Shown piece after piece: positions 1 through 14,182 of a stretch of DNA of 64,000 bases. Position 1 is the stretch's first letter. Every line of letters starts with the position of its first letter. This DNA comes from Anarhynchus alexandrinus (Eukaryota; Chordata; Aves; Charadriiformes; Charadriidae), in contig VUYV01000004.1 in assembly GCA_008711295.1 (NCBI GenBank), positions 9,106,010 to 9,170,009 of the forward strand. Direction: 5' to 3'. Below the pieces are notes generated by a model. It made no database searches and was not told where the DNA came from. It saw nothing but the letters and a program-made list of their open reading frames with translations. The position numbers and the translations under genes are program-made.

Positions 1-3000
1 CTCCTGGTAAAGTGGTCTGAGCAACAGGCTATTGGTTACTCTTGGGATACCCTCTTCCCTCCAGCAGCCTTCCTGTTTGGAGGTTTTCCACTTTGTGAGA
101 ATGATTAAATATCCATTGAAGCAGTGAGTTGAAAGTACGTCTCTCCCACTTGAGGATACAACTAGGCATTTAGGTTTTGTTTAATTTTTGCAATAGCAAA
201 CAAATAAAAAGGAGAAATATATTGATCTAAAATATTTTTGGTTTTGTCACTGATGTTCTCGCCTGCTGAAGAAGTATCAAATTGGGGCCTCAAAAGAATT
301 ATATATATTTTCAATAGGTACTTAGAAAAAACATTGTAGTCAGGTTTCACATTTCCTTGTATCCTTTACACATGATAATTCTACTTCATGTAGAAGCCAT
401 GAGATATAGCTACAATTTCAGCAGGCACTATTATTTGTCCATTTTATTACCCTGTGTCTGATTAACAGGAATAAGAAATTGGTATTTAAAAAACGAAAGA
501 CTGAAAACTTTGTTTGAGGGCACAAAGGTAATTCTGGGAAGCTACAGGAGAACTGGGGACATTCAGGTAGCTTTGCTGTGGGGACTTTAGATGCCAGAGC
601 AGTTCTGTAAAAATTTTGAATACTGCAGTCAGGTCTAAGTAATTAGTTCAGATAATTGTACACCTATTCCATGTCAGGCCTGTGGCTAATTTTGTATCTA
701 CGTAAAGGTATTACATACATACATCTACCAACTGCAGGTCATTTATGAAGTGCAAAGTAGATATACAAAGTGGGAGCTTTAGCCAGTTCTAACTGATCAC
801 TACCTCTTTTGTGGAGCATTTTTAGACAGAGGGGTGAAAAATTGTACAAAAGACTGTTTGGTCTATGATTACACTAGTGATAAACAAATGGAAAATTGCA
901 TGAATGTAACTGCTGGGTTTTGTGATTTACCACTCCTGTTTTATAAGTTTTTGCTCTGTCAATGACACACACAAGATCAATTCAAATAACAAATGGAAGT
1001 GACTTAGGAATCAATTCAGCCTCCAGACATAAGTCTCTAGGACCATTTTCAACTTTCAAGGGTATCCTGTCTGGCCCCCAGCTGCACCTTCAAAATGTCC
1101 AAGTGTCCTGTAGGTCTTAGGTCATACCTGACATACCTCAGATACTAAAATGACATTAGAAATCTACATTTAGCCATCTGAATCACTTTCTTACTGGGTG
1201 ATGGAGTCAATGAAATGGGGAAAACACATCACATTGTGCTAACTTTACCTAACACATGAGCTGATGAAATTGATTTATCAAATCTTTCAATTAATGTAGT
1301 TTTCGGACTTACTTATAACAATGTTATTTTTAAAAACATATTAAAGTGACAGTAATTTCTATCAGCTGATGAAATATTTTCTGGTATCTAATTGTTGCAA
1401 ATACGATTCTCTGTTTCTGTGTAAGTGTTTTGAATGCTCTGTATATAATGTTCTTAAAGATAAGCACATTAGTAGCACTGTTGAAGTGTCTATGCATAAT
1501 CTGGCACGTTTACAGAAGCTGGACCTAATATTTTAGTCCAGGTTAAGTAACAGGTTCATTTCACTGTTGTGGCTTGGCTCCTACTGCACTAGTTGTTTTC
1601 CAAATAAATGATAAAAAAGGTCTTTTTGCAAGAACACCTTCATTCATTCACTTAGAGAGCCTCATTCAGGAATGCATCTTTAATCAGAAAATATGTGTAC
1701 TGCTAAGACATGTGCCTATTTGTGATAGGCTCCTTTCAGCCAACGTTTGTGATTTACAGCTCACTGGAGGAGTGAGGCTCTCAACCCAAGAGCAGCATTT
1801 ACTGGGGAGGCACTTCAGAAAACAAATCATCCTCAAAGCAGCCGACACCTTGGCAGTCTTGTATTCAATACAGGCTTTGGAATTTTTCACTGCTGGAACT
1901 AAAATACAAACTAAAACATATTGGAAAGCACTATTGTAGAACCTCATTCAGAACAGAATGCAATTTTCATTCAGTAGGATAAGTAGTTTTCTTTAAGAAC
2001 ATGGCTTCCTATGGAAAACATGGAATCTGCAAAGTAGCAGGTCTGGGTGGAAAGCGGAGAATCAGCCACCCGTCCATACAGCTCCACTCATGTCGTGCAG
2101 CCATCTGGGCCTGTGGTTCTAATCAAGATGTGTTTCTTCTACTCTCATTTCAAACAAAATTGCCGAGCCAGACCATCTGAAGCAGAAAAGAATTTCAGCT
2201 GCCTCTAGTACGGTATTCTTCTCTTCCTAGAGGTTTTATCAGTTCTAACCATTCAATTGTGCTCGGCTTGGCACCGGTGTAAGCACCGTGAACTGTAGGA
2301 TAAAATTGACTTAGGCAGGTTTGCCAGCGTGCTAGAGCAGCAAATATAAGCAGTAGATTTGTCAACACTACAATTTCTCCAGTTTCTTCTTCTTCAGAAA
2401 TTCTATCAGGTCACTTTTTAAAGTAGCAAACAAATAAATCTCCCACCCTTCTAACAATGAAGAAAATGTAAAAAAGAAGTGCTTATACAACGAGACTGAA
2501 TGAACATTCCCTTTAACCTCCTCCTGGTGTCTTCTACCACTATTTGCAGTCTTTCAGTCTGCTCAATTTTCAGTCTGTGCAATGATTCATATATTCAAAG
2601 CAAGTTTATGTTAATTTTCAAGATTAAATTCCTTGATATCTGACATCATTAATTCTAGATATTTTGTTCCTTTAAGCCTCTTATTTTTATTTATTTTTTG
2701 GCAGTGGTATAATCAAATCTATATAGGAAACTTTCTCTTTCATACACCTCTGTTTCTGATTGATTGTGATTCAGTTACACTATAGAAGTTCAGAGAATAT
2801 TTTCACCATCTTAATTATATATTTCTTCTGAGGAACAAAACTGACAAAATGACTGCTCTTTTACATCTGAGCACGGGTGAGGTTCACTAGTTGCAAAAGG
2901 TGAATGTTAAAGATAACCAAAATGGTCATTTTGCTATGTAATGCTATTTTGTAATGTAGAATTCCAGTTGCACAGATATAGCTTCCAGCTATAGAAATTT

Positions 3001-6000
3001 AAGATATTTAACAAAACTATTTCTTGAACTTCATTCACGTTGCTTTATTTTTTTGGCCTCCTGCCACAAAAGAGCAAAAGTTTTTTTTTTAAAAAAAAGC
3101 CTTTGTGTCAGAGCAGACCTCCTTTCTCTGTAGGAATCTCTAAATTTTACTACAATATAAGTAATAATGGTATAAACATTTGTCAAACTGATAATGTCGT
3201 GTTCACCTTACAGTATCAATTTCTCTGTGACAGATTTGCTATAGTAATTGTTAACAATTTCTACACTCTTGATGTATATGCTTGGTATAAACTATAGAAT
3301 CCAATATTTAAATTAGTGTTTGTGGATGTGCCTGTCCAGGCATTCTCTGTGTTATGCACACTAAATTCACTGTTTCCTGTGAATGCTGTATTTCACAACA
3401 GGTACTTGTGGAAGCAGAATGTCAACAGTCTTTTATCGTTAAGGGCTGCACAGGTCCTTTTTAATCTCACCTTATAGCTACATCTCCATTGCTGACCAGC
3501 AGAAAAAAAGGACAAATTTTGACCTGGAAAATCTGAAGTGGGGTAGCAACTCAGTGGCTGACGCTCAGCTTTTTGGTAGTAGTTATCTCAAGGCTTTAAT
3601 TTTCTCTACAGTAATTGATCTGAGGACTTTGGCACAAGTAGTGCATGTGTCAGATTGTTTTCCTTCCTTCATGCATTTTGGCAAAGTCTTCCCTGTAGAG
3701 GAAATTAATAAATTTCAGGATGACATTTCCTTCTTCATCCAAAAGAACAAGAAAAAAAAAACAAACCTCTGGGTTATTTTCAGTCTTTAATTCTTACAAT
3801 TTTTAAAAAACTTTCTCTGAATAAAGGAAAGGTACTTTGTCAGAGAAATAAAAGCCAAGAAATTTCCTAATTTGTGTGACCAATATGCATGCAAGATCAG
3901 TTGAATGCATGTCATACATATCCACATGCATTCACACACGTAGGTATATAGGATGACTATGAGTGTACCTATATGTGAAGTAAGCTACAAATTTAGAAAA
4001 CCTAAAGAAGACTAATTACACAGGAGGGGCAAGCAGCTAGATTTCTGATGGGCAAAATAAAAACACTGCAAAAGATATCAATGCTTGTACTTCAATGTAC
4101 AAGCTGACTATCAACAATTAGAGCTAGGAAAAAATATTATAAGTCACTATTACTTTGTGACTTCTATTTCACCTTTATTTTGATTGTTTGCTTTCTTGTA
4201 TATGATAATGTATGAATATGGTTTTATTAAAAGACGGAAAAGTTGCTTTCATTTTGGATACTGCATTCTGTATGAATGACCAGCAATCCACAGTTCATGG
4301 ATTATGCACTACTACAACAGAGAGCATATTTCATTATTTCTGCCATAGTGGTTTTGGTGATTTTACACTAAAGGATGAGACTGACATCAGTCAGAAGACG
4401 GGTACTTGTCTTGGTCAATTATTGATCTTACCCTGTAGATGAGTCTTGTACAATATCAGAATCCAAGATTTAGTTTTCAAGTTGGGAAGTGTCTCTATGT
4501 GAAACACAAGTCTACTCTAATTCATCCCCAGGGTTTCTAGAGACGCTGTGATAAAAGACCTTCTGTAGACCAGAATTTTTAAGTTCTTTAGATATTACTC
4601 CTCTTTTCATAGGGCGTAAGTTATTTAGGTGGTTAAACCCATTGCTTTCAAGTAGGTCACAGGCAGTCTTATTTACTACCAAACTACTTTTTTTTTTTTT
4701 TTAAAGTTAATCTGTTTCTTGGATTTCTAAATTATGATAGAGAAGCTAACGGAGATATATTAGTTGTAGTTTCTATGTTAATTATTTTCAGTGGTGCTTT
4801 GATATTACTATTTCACACATGCTAAAGCAAAGTTTCTAAACATGAAAACAAGATATGCAGGAGTGTCTTTCATTCTTTACTGAGGACTAGGAACCTCTTG
4901 TTTATCAGACCAGTCTTTCCTGTTCCTTGTTAATGCTGGAAACATTTTTGATTTTTAAAGCATCCCCAGAGACAGTCACATTATGTGCTTCTCTGGTGTA
5001 CTGCTGACTTTTTAATATTTTTATAACCTTAATTTCTATTTTGTCTTTCATTCAGATAACATCCCAAAATCTTTAGTATTGGAAGAATTCTTAGTGGCTT
5101 CAAAAGCCAATCCCATAATGGTTTTATGAAGTTTACAGCTGTTGTATTTTTAGTGAGGATATGACAGACACTACTATTGAGGTTGTGATTTTACACTTGG
5201 TATATCCCTAGGGCTGTCATCAGATAAATGCATTGAGCCAATGCACAGATTTGAAATGGTTTGAAATAGAGTTGTTTGCTATTTTTAGTCCGATACCAAT
5301 GTCTGCAGTGTTTTCCTCAGTTCTCTTAATATCCTAGTAGATCTTCAGTTCATTTAAACAAGGACTTTCCACCTCTCAGTCCTTTAAGATAAGAGATACT
5401 CTTTGTCTCTCGGCATAGGCGTCCTTTGGGACACTACTGTTTACTCCTGTTAAATTACCGTTGAAAGACAGAGAATTATTGTTGCAAAGAAGAGGAAAAC
5501 ATCCTGACTTTCAAAGGTGTCAACAGAATTTTTCTCTTCAATTAGAAGATTTGATAAAGCTGACTGGCTATAGGCGGTGAGTTCTGTTTCGTGTAATGTG
5601 GTCTACCTCCTGCTCCAAACTTACCAGGAAGAAATTTCAGCCCAGTTTTATAGCACTACCGTATTCAATCCACTCCCTGACACAGCCTTAATGCTGGAAG
5701 CACTGAGACTTAAAATGCTGCACCTTAGTGTTAAATGAGGTTTATGGGGTTCTCAAAGTATGCTCTTGTGACAGGTGACTTGGAAATCTCCTCAGGGAGT
5801 CTAAATTGGAAAAAAAATATTTATTCTTTAAACAGTAGCGAGCAAGGAGTTACTATGGAAGGCATGCCAGGGAAGGATCTTCTGTGGTCATCTTTTCACT
5901 CAGAAAGGAAACATTATACAAGCCCTGCATTTTTATATATTTGTAATATGTGCTAGCACTCACTAGTTGAATAAACACTTTGTTACCTCTAAAACGGTGC

Positions 6001-9000
6001 TAAACTATTGCAGTGCTAGCCAGACAGCTGCTAGGTCTAGAAATTTTGTCAGGATCGTTTGGCTACTCGCAGTTAGTGAGCTCCCACCCTGGGATTTCAC
6101 GGCCACTGTGTACTGGACCTGTTGATAGCACACCATGGTGCTAGGCAGCATTCTCCCTTCCGATTGCGTCTGGCTCTGCTTTTCTTTTCCTTGTGTGCCC
6201 CTTCCTAAGTAGAAATGCATTTCTAAGGATTTCAAATAGTTGTGTGAACATCACAGAGAGACATCTGAGGTGTTAACAAAACATTCGTATTATATAGAAT
6301 CTGTGTTTACATATTATTTTACTATGTTATACTACAGTGTATGTTACTTTGCGGCCATGCATGAGGCACATGCTTCATACTAAAACAAACATTTAAACGG
6401 CTTTGAGTTGAAAACTGGCATTTGTAAAGAGAAGGATTCATAATGTGATTTAATTGATTTATGTAATTGAAAACCAAAACAAAACACCACTGTTATGTAC
6501 TATAAATGACTCCCTTTGTCTTCTACAAAATTTAATTTGTTTACATGCCCTGCAGCCATACTGAGAGAACAGAATAAATGGCAACTCCTCTTTGGGCCTA
6601 TTTGAAAGAAGAGTCAGGAAAGGGAGGATGAGAGTGGCCAGAGGGTTATGAGAAGGAAGAGATGAGTGCTTAGATAAAAAGCAGCCCAAGGGAAGATTAT
6701 AAGTTCTCAGAAAAACAGATCAATAATGATGTTAACTATGCAGCTGCAAATGCAACTATTTGCATTTTGAAAACATTTTCCCCTACTACTTCACCATGAC
6801 CAGGGTATCTAGAACACTCTCTGCAATAGATAAAGCACCTTTGAAAGGGCAGTATTTTAATGAAAGTCAAGATCCTGAGGATGCCACCACATTTTTTCAG
6901 TATAGGACTACTAGAAACACCAGCTTACCTTCCCCTCCTATTGCTTGCTCAGTAAGATGCAAGGATCTGAGACTGCTCTAATTTACAAGTAACTCTCAAA
7001 CAAACAACTTTCCACTGATTGTGTCTCCTCCCTTTTCCCTTTTACCTCCCAGGACCTTTCACCCTTTGGTTCCCTTGGGAAAATCATGACGAATTTCCAC
7101 CTGGAAATTTCAGTCTCAATGTTAGGTAGTCTCTTTTTGTTGTTGTTGATGGCCTTTCCTCTCCACCCTCTTTCTCTTCACCACATTGAGACTTTTGACA
7201 AGGTCAAACAATTCATCGTTGTTTCTATATTTATATCTGGGAAGCTCCCTTTAGTAGCATGATAGCATTTCAGATAGGACAGCTTGACAAAACAGTAGAT
7301 AAGAACGCTCTTGGTACAGAGACCTGGCCTGGTAAAATAAACCATGTTTTTAAAAAAAATGAAAACAGCCCGAACATTCATACAAAATCAGCACCCACCT
7401 GCTACATGGGGATTTCTGACCACAGAATAAATACTACTTAATGGCTCTACAAAATAAAAGCTATCCTAAACAACACTCTGTACATTATCTTGCCAAGCTT
7501 ATTGAAACAGAAAGACATAAAGTGGCTTTGTTGTCTATTTTGCACTCAGGACTGCCGTGCAATAGTAAAGGCTGGCACCAAAAGAAGATATGAAGTGCAA
7601 ATGCAATGAATGAGGAATGACTAAGTCAAAGAAAGTCAATAAACATTAACTGGAAGGAATAAATTCAAGGGCCAATGAAAGCAGTCTTGTCTAGTTGAAT
7701 GTATTGGTCGAATATATTAGAAGATAAGTAAAAGACAGACACAAAGAGAAACCTGAATGCTGATAGTACTTACTGGCAATCTGATGATAAAGTGATGAAG
7801 AGAATTGAAGTAAGTTAGCAAGGAAATCCTGAAAAAGAGGGAATTGCAGGAAACTAAAAATGGAAACGAAGGTGATGGGTTAAACAATAGCTACTAAGTA
7901 TTTGAAAGCAAGTGAAAAAATAGTAATGGAAACCTGTCTGGGAAAGAAAAAAAGCATGTCTACCAACATGAGAAAGTTAGACAGAATGCTATAGCAATAG
8001 TTGTTAAAGAAAGATGGAAAGTTAAATTAAGGCAAGCAGGGGCTTCTCTTGGCTCAAGCCAGAATGCTGACTACTCTGTGCAAGAACAAGTGTTTGCTTA
8101 TGAAATGATATGATGAAATGCTTATGGTGTGACACTGTCCCAAGGAAGACAGGTATCAATGTGAATTAAAGCTACACAAAGGGTCTGGAGGAGCATGAAG
8201 TTTAAACCAGTCCTTTGCTACTCTTATTTACGTTCAGTATGTTACCTTATCTAGGAAGAATGAAATTACTTCAAGGTCAAGTAGTCCAGATGTGGTTTAG
8301 GTTCAAAAGTATCACAACTCATCTGGTAAAGCAACTGTACAATAAATGGATGCTTGCTACAGGGAAATTCAGCTCTAAATCTATCACCTGCAATTCATTA
8401 ATCTTTCTTTGAAACTGTACCTCCCAAATTTTGATTTTATACTTATTTCCACAGCATCCAAGAATTTAGAAGCATACATGGTGACCATGTGAGCAGTCTG
8501 GGTATTCCAATTTCATGCACAGAGACCATATAGTTTCTTTTCATGAAAAAACTTTGGGAAAAGTTTTAAAAGTTGACTTTGAAAAATCTTGTCTTTCGTA
8601 GGCTATTTCAAAAGACCACTGGGAAGCGTGGCTAAACCAATTCTGGGTATGATTTATAGTCATCTGAGACTGCTTTAAGCTATTTCCATGGGAGCAGTTC
8701 ACTAGTGGGTTCCCTACTGCCTTGGGACTTCATATGGCATGGAGTATTCCCAGCCATATCCTTGCTGTTGTCTAACCCACCCATAACCCTTCTATACCTA
8801 TAACCTACAATCCAAACACCCGTAATTCTTGTCAAGGGAGTTAACACCAGGTGATGGAGTCACCTGTGCAAGCTTTGCCTCCTTCTCAGGGACCTCTCCG
8901 AGGCAGGCTTTTGCCAGACCAATAGTGCAGGTTTCTTTTATCACATCCTTCTATGGAGACAGTAAGAATGGGCTGGAGCTGATCCTTGAGAATTTTCTTT

Positions 9001-10392
9001 TTTTCATTCCTCCAGGGGACATAAATGGTTGGGGTTTGGGGTTTTTTTACTATGAAAATGCCAAACCCCCCATCTAGTGATACATGCAGCCACAGCTTCA
9101 AAGGTAACACTATTTTACTTTCCTTTCCTGCTTTGCCTTTCTGGCACAAGGAGAAATCCTTGTTTTTAAACTGTTCTTAGCCCTCAAGAGTGAATGGTCT
9201 GAATCTGTTTTTTCTTATTATTTATTTGAATTCTTACAGCAACTGACCTCCAAATGTAGCACAGGTAGTAAAAGCTGCAATAATATCACCCCCATGTGTT
9301 TCTTTGCATTTGCATTAGTAAAGTGGATCCTAATAAGTTAGTAACATATGAAGTTATTCAATGTCAACAAAACCTCAGAAATACATACATCCAGATACCC
9401 TCTAGATTAGGATCATGTTTTTCACCTGATTGTCAAGTTGAGGGATTTCTTCCATGCACTGCCAAGGGCCATTAAAATCTCTTTCCCAGTTGTCCTTTTA
9501 TCCCTGACTGTGAAGATTCATTTGAAAATACCTTGATGACTCTTACCCACAAAACTTCCTTATCTAACCATATATGAATCACTTTGAAAGGAGCCACATT
9601 TCCCTTAGCAACCAAAGAATCAGTCTTAGCAACAAGACAGCTGGAGAATTTTGTTTTCACATAGTTACTTATGGACAGTACGTTCTGCTTTCCCATGGCA
9701 TTGCCGTTTCAGTGTTGACTTAGTAAAGTGTAAGAAATGGTAGAAATCAGACGCTTGCTCATAGCAAAGACATCACTTGCAGGGCAAGTGATGATCTTTT
9801 TACCTTTGATGCCATTTCCTTTAGGAGATAGTGCAAGAGTGCTGACTGCTGGAAAGCTCAAAATTTAAATTTTCCCCATGACAGAATTACTACAAAGAAA
9901 CATATGAGGAAGCTGACAGTTTCCAAAATCTTGACTTCCCCCACAGAAACCATAGTGAAGAATCAAAGTATTAGCTCTAAAGGTTCACATCTCAGCATCT
10001 CTTAGCATCTGTTCATGTTGAGAATGGTTAGAAAGGCTGGGTATAAGATGACTTTATATATATATGTATCTCCTATATTTTCTTACAAAGAATAATTTTG
10101 GCAGAAATATTGCAGTGGGAAAAACTAGGAACATCAGAGCAATTGCCATTTTGGTTATGACCTGGGCTGGTGTCTTTACAGGGCTGTGGGGGCAGCTTCC
10201 TCAGGAAGCAATGCTAAGGTGGCATGTATGAACAGAGCAGCGTTGTAGTAGTTTCCGTCTCTCAATATCACATCTATGTAAGCAAATGAGTTACCATCTG
10301 TATTTTGATTCTATTAAGAAATTCAAAGTGCAGGTAGAAACAGTAAATGCACTCACACCTCACCCATGTTCCTTTTCTGTCTCCTCCTGCAG
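1..10392 (+). other. Non-coding DNA, probably RSPH14 intron
   Basis: No exon is recognised here. The first supported RSPH14 exon begins at 10393 in the middle of the protein, so this stretch is probably intronic if the 5' exons lie left of the window; that is inference. The short open frames inside it (for example 1574-1939 on + and 1684-1947 on -) overlap on opposite strands, match no family I know and have no splice-site support. Visible structure: a poly-T run at 4688-4702, a T10A8 palindrome at 3081-3098, a perfect AAAATTTAAATTTT palindrome near 9860-9873, and a strong hairpin at 9766-9799. Confidence 0.5.
9766..9799. repeat. Strong inverted repeat (hairpin)
   Basis: CATCACTTGC at 9771-9780 and GCAAGTGATG at 9784-9793 are perfect reverse complements with a 3-nt loop (AGG). 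The stem extends by five more pairs (AAAGA with TCTTT) after one bulged A. It lies 0.6 kb before an RSPH14 exon. Function unknown. Confidence 0.85.
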
Positions 10393-10618
10393 GGGCTGTT
10401 GGCATACTGCATGCCGGTTTAATTCCCTTACTTGTGTTCAAATTGAAGACTGAGTCAGATGAAATCCAGGAACTAATCCTTGATACCCTCTCCAACTGTC
10501 TGCGTATGGAGGCTTCTGAAGCTCTAGCAACTGGTGCCATTACTATCCTGAAGGAAAAGCTCACACACTCATCAGTGGCCATCAGAAAGAAAGCAGCTTG
10601 TGTCCTGTTAGAAATTGG
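10393..10618 (+). CDS. RSPH14: RSPH14 exon (antepenultimate)
   Basis: The exon follows a pyrimidine-rich CTCCTCCTGCAG acceptor and ends before GTAAAG. It is 226 nt and starts with the last two bases of a split codon. It encodes one and a half armadillo repeats, starting AVGILHAGLIPLLVFKLK and ending KKAACVLLEIG. Reading through the donor meets TAA at 10620, which supports the exon end. The preceding exon must end in codon phase 1. Confidence 0.88.
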
Positions 10619-13330
10619 GTAAAGAAATCTGTCTATAATACTTAAGCTGAAGAAGATACTCATTTTGTGAGTGAATCAATGGCATCGGTTTACAGTTGTG
10701 TTCCACTACACATTGAAGCTGTCACATTTCGCATGTAAAGCCATATCAGCCTGAATGCACACATAACTAGAAGACTTCTAAAAATCGTAACTGCTATTAA
10801 TCACTCAAGAAAGCAGATGCTGATAAGGAAATGTCATTCCTTCTCCTTCTATTTGTCTTCAGTATTGGCAGTGAAATCATGATTTTTTTCCTGGTACAGC
10901 ACTGCTGAGAAAAAACACTTGCATGAGAAATCATGGGAAAATAAGATTCTGACCACTATGGAGATAGTGAGAAGCTCCCTTATCGTTTTGGACAACTGCT
11001 CTTTCTCAAAAAATTAAAAATCCTGGGAAACTTTCAATGTGATTGAGGACAGAAATAGTTTTCTGACACAGGCTGCTACATACGTCAGTGATGGATCAGA
11101 AAAAGCAATCTTTATATTAAATTTGTGTGTCAAACACTGGATGAAAGGAACAACTTAAGTCCACTGTCCTTCAATCACAAAATGTAATAAAAGTTCTCAA
11201 CAGATGTCTAGTTCTAAAAGGTCTACAGATCATATAGTTTACATACCAATTGGCACAAAACACTTCCTAGTGTCCTATAACAAAGCAAAGTTTTATAGGA
11301 AAAGAGACTATAGATAAAATAAGTTATAGAAAGATGCAGAAATGCACCTAGAGTATGGACATCAGCTATGTTCTAGGTCCCTGCAGTAGCTGGGCCACAT
11401 TAAATAATCCTCTCAGTAAAGAGGCTGGAAAGAAAGAAAGAAAGAAAGAAAATTGACCTGGGAGAAGAATTAATTGCAGACTCCTAGATTTGCAGGTTTT
11501 AAAATCTGTATAGGGTTCAATAGCCACGTTTCTAACTAAATTGACATTAAGACCACCAGCACACTTAATCCTACATTCTGTTACATGCTGTTGCCCATCA
11601 TTCTCCAGCGTATCACAGAAAGTTAAAAAGAAAAAATCCTAACATCACCTAAAAATAGCCTAAAAATTGTTAAGCCCACACACGTAGGTTAATATGATAT
11701 CATCAGTATTGTATCAGCAAGTAGATTTAATAGACACCAGGCACAAACAGACATCCCCTTTCTTTTCTTTATGGCTGGGGAGCGGTGCTTGCCATCTGTC
11801 TTAACAGTCAGAACATTGTGACTCCAAAGAGAACAGAGAGAAGGACTGTGTCAGCACTGTTGTCATGAAACGAAGGAGGGCTGCAGGGGTCCAGGCATGG
11901 GGAGAGGCTGTGGGTAGCTGCATGGTTGGCAGACGCAGTTCAAGAAAGCAACTTAACCATCTCTTCTGCACAGTACTCATCCAGAGGGAAAAAGTGTGAT
12001 ATGTGAAGAAGTTATTGGTGTGCTGGTGAGCCTGCTGGAAGACACAGATCCTGAAGTCCGAGCTAGTGCAACAGGAGCACTGATGTTTGCTACTGTTAAA
12101 CCGCAGGGTGAGAAACAGAGGCGGTTCTGTTGGGATACTTTCCAGAAATCCAATTCTAAGGCAACTTAGTAAATAAACTTTTACCCCACCCTCCCTCCAC
12201 CCCCCAAGTCCTCAGTTTCTGACAGTGCTAAAACTCTTCAAGAAACTATAAGATTAGGACATTTCTTTAGATCTGTCTCAAGCAGCTATTGTTGCTCCCC
12301 CATAGTGTCTAGGGGAGGGACAGTATATTTCACATTTCATTCACCTGAAGTAGGTCAATAAGTTATTTATCTACCCCACCTGTGCCATTTCCCTCCAGAG
12401 CGCTGCTCCAGAGAGGAACCATTTTCTGTGCAAGTTCATACCACACAGAGATGCACATACCTGAAGCCACTCTGAATGAGCAGTCCTCAACAGAGGAGCA
12501 CGGCTTTCTGGAACTCTTTTTGTGGTTAGAGGCAGTTTCTCTCTCACAGCTGGGAGAGGAATGAATATTAATAAGGTCTGTAGTTCTCCCAAGTAACTTA
12601 CATGACACTGAAAACACTAACTGCTAAATTTTCAGTGTGATGAATGAGTAATTAGACATAAAAGACTCTTAATAACAGCAGTTGTGTTCCAGTCCTCCTC
12701 TGCAACTGTCCCCCTGGCTTCCAAAGAGAACACAGGAGTGGATCTCAGTGTTTGAAGTGTCTTTAAAAATAAAAGAATGGAGGATGTTCTTAAGGGCATC
12801 TAACCCTCCCAAAAAATAGTTTATGCTATCATTCAGTGCCTCATATATTCTTAGATAAGTTGTTGCAAATGCAATAAATGTGCAAGGCAAATAAAGTTAA
12901 CCAAGAAAGATCTTTTTTCTCAAAGATAAACAGCTGGCAGCCAGCTTTGGTCTTCCAAGGAAAAGCATGTCCTACCTCTTCGCACTGCACCCTCTGGGCT
13001 GTTCAGAGCTGGGAGCGTAAAGTAGCAATTCAAAAGCATGTTGCTTATGTGTAATAACACATTTTAAAGCCAGTTTATTTTTCTGCAGGAAGATTCTCAG
13101 CCCTACGTGCTGAAGCCATTCCACCTTTACTGAAGTTGGTTGCTGAGGAAACCAGCAAAGCCCGTCTGAGTGCAATCAAAACCCTCACCATGCTGGCTGA
13201 GCTACCAGAGGGCCGCAAGACACTCCTGGATCATACAGATACGTTTCAGCAGTGTCTGAATGATCCCTGTGAGGCAGTGAAACGAGCTGCTGAAATTGCC
13301 ATCCGTGTCATCAAATGGAAACCTTTCTGA
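10393..13330 (+). CDS. RSPH14: RSPH14 (RTDR1), radial spoke head 14 homolog, C-terminal part
   Basis: Three + strand exons (10393-10618, 11974-12107, 13089-13330) splice in frame into about 200 codons ending in TGA at 13328-13330. The product is an all-helical armadillo/HEAT-type repeat protein. Each exon holds roughly one or two repeats with the pattern of a leucine-rich helix, then an acidic or proline turn, then another helix (for example IPLLVFKL...EIQELILDTLSNCL in exon one, VLVSLLEDTDPEVRASATGAL in exon two). The text closely resembles vertebrate RSPH14, including a C-terminus of the type CEAVKRAAEIAIRVIKWKP. RSPH14 is a component of the radial spokes of motile cilia and sperm flagella. 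The human protein is about 350 residues, so 140-150 N-terminal residues are missing; their exons were not found in 1-10392 and are probably beyond the left edge. Both internal introns are GT-AG. Confidence 0.88.
11428..11452. repeat. (GAAA)n microsatellite
   Basis: About six GAAA units in the RSPH14 intron between the first two supported exons. Confidence 0.9.
11974..12107 (+). CDS. RSPH14: RSPH14 exon (penultimate)
   Basis: The acceptor is CTTCTGCACAG and the donor GTGAGA. The exon is 134 nt: one base completes the Gly codon from the previous exon, 44 full codons follow, and one base is carried forward. It encodes an armadillo repeat (EEVIGVLVSLLEDTDPEV, then RASATGALMFATVKPQ). It is easy to miss because no long open frame surrounds it; the phases of its neighbours confirm it. 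Confidence 0.85.
13089..13330 (+). CDS. RSPH14: RSPH14 terminal coding exon
   Basis: The acceptor TTTTTCTGCAG precedes 242 nt of coding sequence: two bases completing a Gly codon, then 79 codons and TGA. It encodes RFSALRAEAIPPLLKLVAEE, then a repeat containing KTLTMLAELPEGRKTLLDH, and ends in IRVIKWKPF. The stop is followed by non-coding DNA. Confidence 0.88.
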
Positions 13331-14176
13331 AGATGAGATGTTTCATAGAGATCTATTGCCCTCTGTTGTTGTCTGGCTGTAAAAGTTGCATGATTATATG
13401 AGACCTTCAAAACCCAAACTCTCTTTCTTGGTTACTCTGGATCAGTTCCTCCTGAAAAGTCATTTGTCAATAGTTTCACATCTGTATTGCAGGTCACGAG
13501 CAGAATAATGGGCAAAAAGAAAAGTTAGGAAGTCTCGAATTCTCCACTAGGAGTTGTTTCCTGAGTTATCAAGATTTTCCTGTGATACAAGAAACTCTTT
13601 CTTTTGTTTTCTTCATAATGTTATCTCCTTTTTTTTTTTAAATCTCAGCCAATCAAACAATCAATAACTAATTATATTAGAAAGAAAGGTTCATAATGAA
13701 CCTCTCCAGCAGTCTTGTCTATCCTGAGAAATTAACCTAACAACAGGAATTTACATGAGTTTTGCTGCAAACATTTGCTGAACATGGGATTAGCTCAGGT
13801 TCGGCTCTCATATGGTATTTTTATATCTAGAAGTTACTAAATTGTAGCAACAAAGAAGCTGCATCATCTGTATAAAGGGGTTATTTGTCAGGGCTGCTTT
13901 TCCATTGCAGAAACCCACTGTCACACTGCAAACTGTGTTACCCTTATACAAAGCGTAAACTGATTCTATAGGAGTGATTAAAGTTAAAATGTTTTTCTTC
14001 CATAACCTAACCAAAGGGTGAATTTCCTCTCCTATAAAGATGTCATTTAAAAGCATTGAGTCAGTTGGTTCATTCCCTCTGGGCAGGATCTTGGAGGAGC
14101 TCTGCCTTTTAAACACACTTTACATACATAAGCCACTCATACGTAATACATATTGATGCCAGAGTGCATCCAAGTC

Positions 14177-14182
14177 AATAAA
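14177..14182 (+). terminator. Candidate poly(A) signal for RSPH14
   Basis: AATAAA lies 847 bases after the RSPH14 stop codon, the first canonical hexamer I see on the + strand there. The downstream sequence AGTGTTCC is only weakly GU-rich. Usage is not shown by the sequence. Confidence 0.35.

Noticed and set aside
1574..1947. Overlapping open frames of 121 and 87 codons on opposite strands
   Set aside because: No similarity recognised, no splice or promoter support, and the mutual overlap suggests chance.
12363..12617. Three overlapping open frames on both strands in the last RSPH14 intron
   Set aside because: They lie between two exons whose phases already join; no similarity to known proteins.
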